NCBI GenBank assembly: GCA_030040395.1
Contig: JASHTU010000085.1
Span: 1-11,044, forward strand
Length of the DNA stretch: 11,044 bases
DNA from: Acidobacteriaceae bacterium
Lineage (GTDB): Bacteria; Acidobacteriota; Terriglobia; Terriglobales; Acidobacteriaceae
Direction of reading: 5' to 3'
Positions within the stretch are counted from its first letter, which is position 1. Every line of letters starts with the position of its first letter. The position numbers and the translations under genes are program-made. Positions 7,440-11,044 of this stretch are shown piece after piece. A model generated the notes under the pieces. The model was not told the DNA's origin. It saw only the letters and a program-made list of their open reading frames with translations, and did no database searches.

Positions 7440-7767
7440 GCGCAAGGCGCGTTCGACGCGGTGAAATCTAGCTGGTGAATCTCGATCCGATGCCGGGCAG
7501 CGAAATCAACAGGACGCGTCCATGCGTGGTGATTTCGCCGCCGGAACTGCATGGCTGCCTACGCAGGTCATCATTGCGCCCATGACTTCCGGGAACGGCC
7601 CGGCTCCATTTCGCATTCCGGTTCGCCACATGAGGAAAGACGGCTTGATACTTCTCGAACAAATTCGCACGATGGAAAAAGTACGGTTGGTAACGCGGAT
7701 TGTAGCGCTTGCTCCCCCGGTTCTGCGCGCCACCCTGGCTACTCTGGACGAGTTGTTCGCCGAGTAG
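7433..7767 (+). pseudogene. mazF: mazF/pemK toxin pseudogene (premature amber and one-base frameshift)
   Basis: This is the remains of a MazF/PemK endoribonuclease toxin. From the ATG at 7433, which overlaps the mazE stop, the frame reads RRGEI, then TAG at 7469-7471, then LVNLDPMPGSEINRTRPCVV and ISPPELHGCLR. MazF proteins have Trp at the TAG position (EIWLVNLDP), so a single TGG-to-TAG change explains the stop. At about 7565-7566 one base is missing. The conserved sequence continues one frame over as VIIAPMTSGNGPAPFRIPVR, DGLILLEQIRT, KVRL and ATLDELFAE, ending at the TAG at 7765-7767. With both lesions repaired the product would be about 111 residues, the normal MazF length. An ATG at 7522 opens only the C-terminal 81 residues, which lack the N-terminal part of the active site. 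Sequencing error could mimic the frameshift, but two independent lesions make real decay more likely. Confidence 0.88.
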
Positions 7768-8614
7768 GCCCTGAGCGCGAACGCTTGGCTGCGGTTCGCC
7801 GTTCCCGGGCAAATGTTTCTGCCGTCTCGCACTGGGAGCGCAGGAACGGGATGCCCGAATACGCCATATAGCGTTCCATTTTCAAGGTGGCGTCATGCAC
7901 TGCCCCATCTTGCGGCAGCGGGAGCGGCCAGGGGACGCATTCGATCAATGTGGGGCCGTTGCCGCGGCGAGCGTGCGCAATGGACTCGCAGGCGACGCGA
8001 TAGAGCGCAACCACGTCATTGGCGTCCACGGCGATGGCCGGCACTCCGCATGTTTCCGCGGTGGCCTTCGCGCGCGGCAGAGCGAGCTGATGGCAGCGGA
8101 TGAAGAGGATGGGCAAGCGCTCGGCGCCCGCCGTGCGCAGCGTCTCCCGCCACAACGTTGGAGCCTCCGACTCATGGCGCCAAAACGCCACGGCAATTCT
8201 TCGCTTATGCCGGCGCTTGCGCGCGCGGCCCGCCCTCAACGCGCGCCGGAGCAGGAGGGGTAAGGATGCGCCATCTGAAACGGCGGGGCCGCGCAGGTTG
8301 GCGAGAATTGCATTGGCCGTCGCGCCGCGCAGAAACCGGGGGATAAAATCCGCCTTCGCGGCAAGCACCGTGTCTCCCGGGAGAAGGTCAATGAGCGCGG
8401 CTACAGCGGCCGCATGGGGGGTCGGCCCCTTTCGCCCGCATCCGTTGTTGCTTTGCCGGAAAGTCTCGAGTTCGCGACGGTTGGTGAAGCGGTCATCGAA
8501 CGCGCGGCATCGCAGCAGAGCCTTGTAGAGCGCGAGCAGCTTGGCCTTTGAAATGATCGAGAAGCCGTTGCCGCCCGCCGGCGGCGCGGTTTCTTTCCTG
8601 GCTCTTGTGGGCAT
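7739..8614 (-). CDS. E1-alpha-like protein of the thiamine-diphosphate 2-oxoacid dehydrogenase family, apparently lacking the cofactor site
   Basis: 291 residues resembling the alpha subunit of pyruvate/branched-chain 2-oxoacid dehydrogenase E1. Family-like parts are LLALYKALLRCRAFDDRF (26-43), AALIDLLPGDTV (72-83), RRIAVAF (138-144), LPILFI (167-172), CGVPAIAVDANDVVALYRVA (189-208) and GNGPTLIECVPW (218-229). The thiamine-diphosphate motif that should follow VAF (GDG...N...N) instead reads WRHESEAPTLWRETL, and the conserved GQEA and HR-type contacts are also gone (TPHA, AKAD). The block before VAVAF is shortened and Arg-rich. Normal E1-alpha proteins are about 330-370 residues. It is therefore probably a non-catalytic paralogue or a decaying copy, though the frame is open throughout. 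The start is ATG at 8614; GTG at 8629 is possible, and neither has a clear ribosome site. It lies 86 bases downstream of argJ and overlaps the end of the mazF pseudogene tail-to-tail by 29 bases. Confidence 0.7.
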   Translation of the reverse strand: MPTRARKETAPPAGGNGFSIISKAKLLALYKALLRCRAFDDRFTNRRELETFRQSNNGCGRKGPTPHAAAVAALIDLLPGDTVLAAKADFIPRFLRGATANAILANLRGPAVSDGASLPLLLRRALRAGRARKRRHKRRIAVAFWRHESEAPTLWRETLRTAGAERLPILFIRCHQLALPRAKATAETCGVPAIAVDANDVVALYRVACESIAHARRGNGPTLIECVPWPLPLPQDGAVHDATLKMERYMAYSGIPFLRSQCETAETFARERRTAAKRSRSGPTRRTTRPE

Positions 8615-8654
8615 TGGCGCGGTCGTCACTCGTAATTGACGCCATTGTAACGGA

Positions 8655-8670
8655 GGCAGGCCGCCCTGCC
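8655..8670. other. Small perfect hairpin between argJ and the E1-alpha-like gene
   Basis: GGCAGG-CCGC-CCTGCC is a six-bp stem with a four-base loop in the 86-base gap after the argJ stop. No T-run follows on the minus strand, so an intrinsic terminator is not supported. It could still be an RNA-end or processing structure between the two co-directional genes. Confidence 0.35.
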
Positions 8671-8700
8671 GAATGCATAGGTTACGGTGCGGCCGCGTCG

Positions 8701-9945
8701 TTACGTGGAGTAATCGGCGTTGATGTGGATGTATTGGGCAGTTAAATCCGTGGTCCAAAAAACACAGCAGCCGGCGCCCTGGTGAAGGTGGATGGAAATG
8801 GAATATTCGGGCTGCTCGAGGTAAGTGTGAGCGGCGGCCTCGTCGAACTCGGGCGCGCGGGCGCCGTTCTCGCAAACCGGGAGTGAGCCGAAGCGGATGT
8901 CGATGCGTTCGGGATCGATCTGGGCGCCAGAGTAGCCGATAGCCGCGGCCAGCCGTCCCCAGTTGGGGTCGCAGCCGGCCCACGCGGTTTTCACTAGCGG
9001 CGAGTGGGCGATGGCTTTGGCCACGCGCAGGGCGTCCTGGTCGCTGACCGCACTGTGGATGCGCAATTCCACCACGTGGGTTACGCCTTCGCCATCTGCC
9101 ACCACCTGCTTTGCGAGCGAGGCGCAAACCTGGTTGAGCGCGGCAGCGAAAGCCGAGTCGCCCGCGCCGATGGTCACCCCGCTGGCCCCGGAGGCAAGCA
9201 GCAGCACGGTGTCGTTCGTCGAGGTGTCGCCATCCACGGAGATGCGGTTGAAGCTGACCTCAATCGCAGGCTGCAGGTAACCGTCGAGATCGGCGGGCTC
9301 GATGGCTGCGTCGGTCAAGATGTAAATGAGCATGGTGGCGTGAGGCGCAAGCTGGGGATGGATCATTCCCGAGCCTTTGCCGAAGGCGGCGAAGCGCACC
9401 TGGCGGGGAAGGCCGTTGGACTCGCCGGGAGCGGCCGTGGCGGCGACTTCGATGTGGGCGAAGGCCGTCTTTTCCACCGTGTCAGTGGTCAGAATCGCCT
9501 CGGCGGCTTCCATAAAGCGATCGGATTCGGCGCCTATCGAGGCGGCGAGATCGGGTAACACCTCAATCAGCTTTTCCGCCGGCAGCGGCGCGCCGATCAC
9601 GCCCGTCGAGGAGGGGAAAACTTCTTCCTTGCGGCAACCGAAGGCATGCGCCGCCGCGGCGCACACCGCGCGCGCGGCATCGAGGCCGGCTTGGCCCGCG
9701 GCACAGTTGGCGTTGCCCGCGTTGATGGCCACCACACGCACTTTGCCGCCCGTCGCTCGCAAATGCTCTTTGCCGACGATCAAGGGCGCGGCGACAACGC
9801 GGTTTGAAGTAAAGGCTGCGGCAGCGCTGGCCGGAGCGTCGGCCACGATCAACGCGAAATCGGTGCGGCCGCTGGCCTTCAGCCCGGCTTTGGCGGCGCC
9901 AAAGCGAAAGCCGTGAGGAATGACGTAACTGGAAAGCTCGCTCAT
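8701..9945 (-). CDS. argJ: Bifunctional glutamate N-acetyltransferase / amino-acid acetyltransferase
   Basis: 414 residues, the normal ArgJ length. ArgJ moves the acetyl group from N-acetylornithine to glutamate (cyclic arginine pathway); bifunctional forms also make N-acetylglutamate from acetyl-CoA. The precursor cuts itself at an Ala-Thr bond and the new N-terminal Thr is the nucleophile; here that is A203-T204 in HATML. Other landmarks are GNANCAAGQ (77-85), the oxyanion-hole segment SSTGVIG (112-118), FGKGSGMIHP (188-197), DGDTSTNDT (238-246), GCDPNWGR (324-331) and the C-terminal INADYST. The spacer between MIHP and ATML is QLAPH, longer than the NM of many family members. The start is the ATG at 9945, with only a weak ribosome site. 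Upstream lies a heptamer-repeat region shared with the divergent ABC ATPase gene. No other arg gene is in the window. Confidence 0.96.
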   Translation of the reverse strand: MSELSSYVIPHGFRFGAAKAGLKASGRTDFALIVADAPASAAAAFTSNRVVAAPLIVGKEHLRATGGKVRVVAINAGNANCAAGQAGLDAARAVCAAAAHAFGCRKEEVFPSSTGVIGAPLPAEKLIEVLPDLAASIGAESDRFMEAAEAILTTDTVEKTAFAHIEVAATAAPGESNGLPRQVRFAAFGKGSGMIHPQLAPHATMLIYILTDAAIEPADLDGYLQPAIEVSFNRISVDGDTSTNDTVLLLASGASGVTIGAGDSAFAAALNQVCASLAKQVVADGEGVTHVVELRIHSAVSDQDALRVAKAIAHSPLVKTAWAGCDPNWGRLAAAIGYSGAQIDPERIDIRFGSLPVCENGARAPEFDEAAAHTYLEQPEYSISIHLHQGAGCCVFWTTDLTAQYIHINADYST

Positions 9946-9967
9946 CGGGTCAACGCATTTAATCTAG

Positions 9968-10023
9968 CAGGGAACGCGGATCAGGGAACAGGGATTAGAG
10001 AACAGGGAACAGGGAGCAGGTAG
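9968..10023 (+). repeat. CAGGGAA-type degenerate heptamer array, eight units
   Basis: Eight consecutive 7-base units in register: CAGGGAA, CGCGGAT, CAGGGAA, CAGGGAT, TAGAGAA, CAGGGAA, CAGGGAG, CAGGTAG. The array begins 22 bases upstream of the argJ start codon in the divergent argJ/ABC gap. A 27-base non-repeat spacer (10024-10050) separates it from the next array. Its origin and function are unknown; it resembles in style the short tandem heptamer repeats described in filamentous cyanobacteria. Confidence 0.85.
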
Positions 10024-10050
10024 GGTGTGCAAGAGCGTAGCCCGCCGGCT

Positions 10051-10134
10051 CTGACCATGGATCACTGACCTCTGGCTGCTGATCTTTGACCGCTGACCAC
10101 TCACCATTGAAAACTGACAACTGTGAACTGTGAA
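10051..10134 (+). repeat. CTGACCA-type degenerate heptamer array, twelve units
   Basis: Twelve 7-base units in exact register with consensus CTGACCA: CTGACCA, TGGATCA, CTGACCT, CTGGCTG, CTGATCT, TTGACCG, CTGACCA, CTCACCA, TTGAAAA, CTGACAA, CTGTGAA, CTGTGAA. The last two units contain the apparent GTG start of the ABC ATPase gene (10123), so the array runs into coding sequence. The same unit type recurs downstream of that gene. Confidence 0.85.
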
Positions 10135-10923
10135 TGGAATTCCGATGGGAAAGAGTTTCTGGAGCTGCGCGGGATGAATGTGGCGCGCGGCGAGCGCGTG
10201 GTGTTGCACGATGTGAACTTGAGCATTAACACCGGCGAGCATGTGGCCATCCTGGGGCCGAACGGCTGCGGCAAATCCACGCTGATTCTGGCCATGACCT
10301 GCCAGATTTACCCCATCGTGGGGCCGGGGATGCGGGTGCGGATTTTCGGCCGCGAGCGCTGGGATTTAACCGAGCTGCGCCGGCATTTCGGCGTGGTGGG
10401 TGCGGAACTGCCGGGCGAGCGCACTGCCGTGACCTCGGGGCTGGACGCGGTGATTGCGGGATTTTTCTCGGCGTCCACGCTGTGGCCGAATTTGCACGTG
10501 ACCAACGAGATGCGCGAGCGCGCGTGGGAGGCGCTGGAGCGGATGGAAGCTACGCATTTGGCCGAGCAGTTTGTGGGCACGATGTCGGCGGGCGAGAAGC
10601 GCCGCATCGTAATTGCGCGGGCGCTGGTGCACCGGCCGCGGCAACTGCTGCTCGACGAGCCCTCGAATGCGCTCGATTTGGCCGCGCAACGCGAACTGCG
10701 CGAGATCCTGCGCCGGCTGGCGCGCGAAGGAACCGGCCTGGTGTTGGTGACGCATCATCTGGGCGATATTCTGCCCGAGATTGAGCGCATCATTCTCATG
10801 CGCGGCGGGCGCATCGCCGGCGATGGTCCCCGCGAAGAACTGCTCACCGAAGCGCGGCTGAGCGAGTTGTTCAACACGCCGGTGCGCATTGGCCGCGACG
10901 AGGAATGGCTGCATAGCTGGTAA
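10123..10923 (+). CDS. ABC transporter ATP-binding protein (stand-alone, YlmA/ModF-like)
   Basis: 266 residues, one ABC ATPase domain. Walker A is GPNGCGKST (45-53), the signature is MSAGEKRR (154-161) in place of LSGGQ, Walker B is QLLLDEP (174-180), the D-loop is SNALD (181-185), and the H-loop is H211 in VTHH. No clear Gln is visible at the Q-loop position (GVVGAELPGE, 90-99). ELRGMNVARGERVVLHDVNL and RIFGRERWDL recall the YlmA/photorepair group of stand-alone ABC proteins rather than an importer with a defined substrate. No permease or binding protein is adjacent, so its partner and substrate are unknown. The start is uncertain: GTG at 10123 lies within the repeat array and has no ribosome-binding site. 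Nearby ATGs (10134, 10145) are out of frame, and the first in-frame ATG (residue 18) would remove the first strand. Confidence 0.87.
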   Translation: MNCEWNSDGKEFLELRGMNVARGERVVLHDVNLSINTGEHVAILGPNGCGKSTLILAMTCQIYPIVGPGMRVRIFGRERWDLTELRRHFGVVGAELPGERTAVTSGLDAVIAGFFSASTLWPNLHVTNEMRERAWEALERMEATHLAEQFVGTMSAGEKRRIVIARALVHRPRQLLLDEPSNALDLAAQRELREILRRLAREGTGLVLVTHHLGDILPEIERIILMRGGRIAGDGPREELLTEARLSELFNTPVRIGRDEEWLHSW

Positions 10924-10925
10924 GG

Positions 10926-10962
10926 CAGGGAACAGGGAACAAGGGACCAGGGAACAAGGGAA
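10926..10962 (+). repeat. CAGGGAA-type repeat array, five units
   Basis: Starting three bases after the ABC ATPase stop codon: CAGGGAA, CAGGGAA, CAAGGGAC, CAGGGAA, CAAGGGAA. The unit is the same as in the array upstream of the gene, but two units carry an extra A and are 8 bases long. An 18-base spacer (10963-10980) follows. Confidence 0.8.
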
Positions 10963-10980
10963 AGCGAAGGAAGAGCGACT

Positions 10981-11043
10981 TTGAAAACTGAGTACTGCGA
11001 AGCGCGAACTGCGAACTGAGGGCTGAAAATCATAAGCTGAAAG
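10981..11043 (+). repeat. CTGAAAA-type degenerate heptamer array, nine units, reaching the window edge
   Basis: Nine 7-base units in register: TTGAAAA, CTGAGTA, CTGCGAA, GCGCGAA, CTGCGAA, CTGAGGG, CTGAAAA, TCATAAG, CTGAAAG. They are of the same CTGA type as the array upstream of the ABC gene (TTGAAAA occurs in both). The array may continue beyond the right edge. Confidence 0.75.
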
Positions 11044-11044
11044 C

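Noticed and set aside
7522..7767. A separate small gene of 81 codons starting at 7522
   Set aside because: Its sequence is the C-terminal two thirds of MazF. The ATG falls inside the toxin gene in the shifted frame, so it is part of the pseudogene, not a separate gene.
8655..8670. Intrinsic terminator after argJ
   Set aside because: The hairpin is perfect but only six bp, and no T-run follows on the minus strand.
8615..9127. Upstream extension of the E1-alpha-like frame into argJ (total 462 codons)
   Set aside because: The extra 171 codons are antisense to argJ and show no family similarity; E1-alpha similarity begins after the ATG at 8614.
9004..9558. Plus-strand open frame opposite argJ (184 codons)
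   Set aside because: It is antisense to conserved ArgJ sequence and has no independent evidence of coding.
9968..10134. CRISPR-like array
   Set aside because: Units are 7 bases and directly adjacent, without unique spacers; no cas gene is present.

Overview
The window is GC-rich bacterial chromosomal DNA with tightly packed genes. Nothing in it is a formal taxonomic marker. The gene set, the E1-alpha-like protein and the two-part intergenic heptamer repeats would fit a soil Acidobacteriota-type genome, but this is inference from general protein resemblance. No rRNA, tRNA or CRISPR array was seen, and no gene-free stretch exceeds about 180 bases.

Left half (1-4838, all minus strand). In transcription order this holds a HAD-IB phosphatase-like protein; a MutT-type Nudix hydrolase; 3-oxo-tetronate kinase OtnK; 3-oxo-tetronate 4-phosphate decarboxylase OtnC, whose start overlaps the otnK stop in ATGA; and the N-terminal two thirds of an M3 (thimet oligopeptidase-like) zinc peptidase that runs off the left edge. 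OtnK and OtnC are consecutive steps in the breakdown of four-carbon sugar acids (threonate or erythronate type) to dihydroxyacetone phosphate. The dehydrogenase and isomerase of that pathway are not in the window.

Centre (5004-7767, plus strand). XerD-like and XerC-like tyrosine recombinases lie in tandem with an ATGA overlap, and each keeps the full set of six catalytic residues. A MazE-type antitoxin follows 43 bases later. Behind it is a mazF toxin gene that overlaps the antitoxin and is broken twice: an amber codon where the family has Trp, and a one-base frameshift. The antitoxin has therefore outlived its toxin.

Right half. On the minus strand are argJ (arginine biosynthesis) and, downstream of it, a 291-residue relative of the alpha subunit of thiamine-diphosphate-dependent 2-oxoacid dehydrogenases that has lost the cofactor motif. 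On the plus strand is a stand-alone ABC ATPase. This ATPase gene is bracketed by two blocks of degenerate 7-bp tandem repeats. Each block has the same two-part order, a CAGGGAA-type array and then a CTGACCA/CTGAAAA-type array, and the ATPase start codon lies inside one array.

The most notable items are the bipartite heptamer arrays, the apparent E1-alpha pseudoenzyme, and the dead mazF beside an intact mazE. No clearly new multi-gene system is visible.
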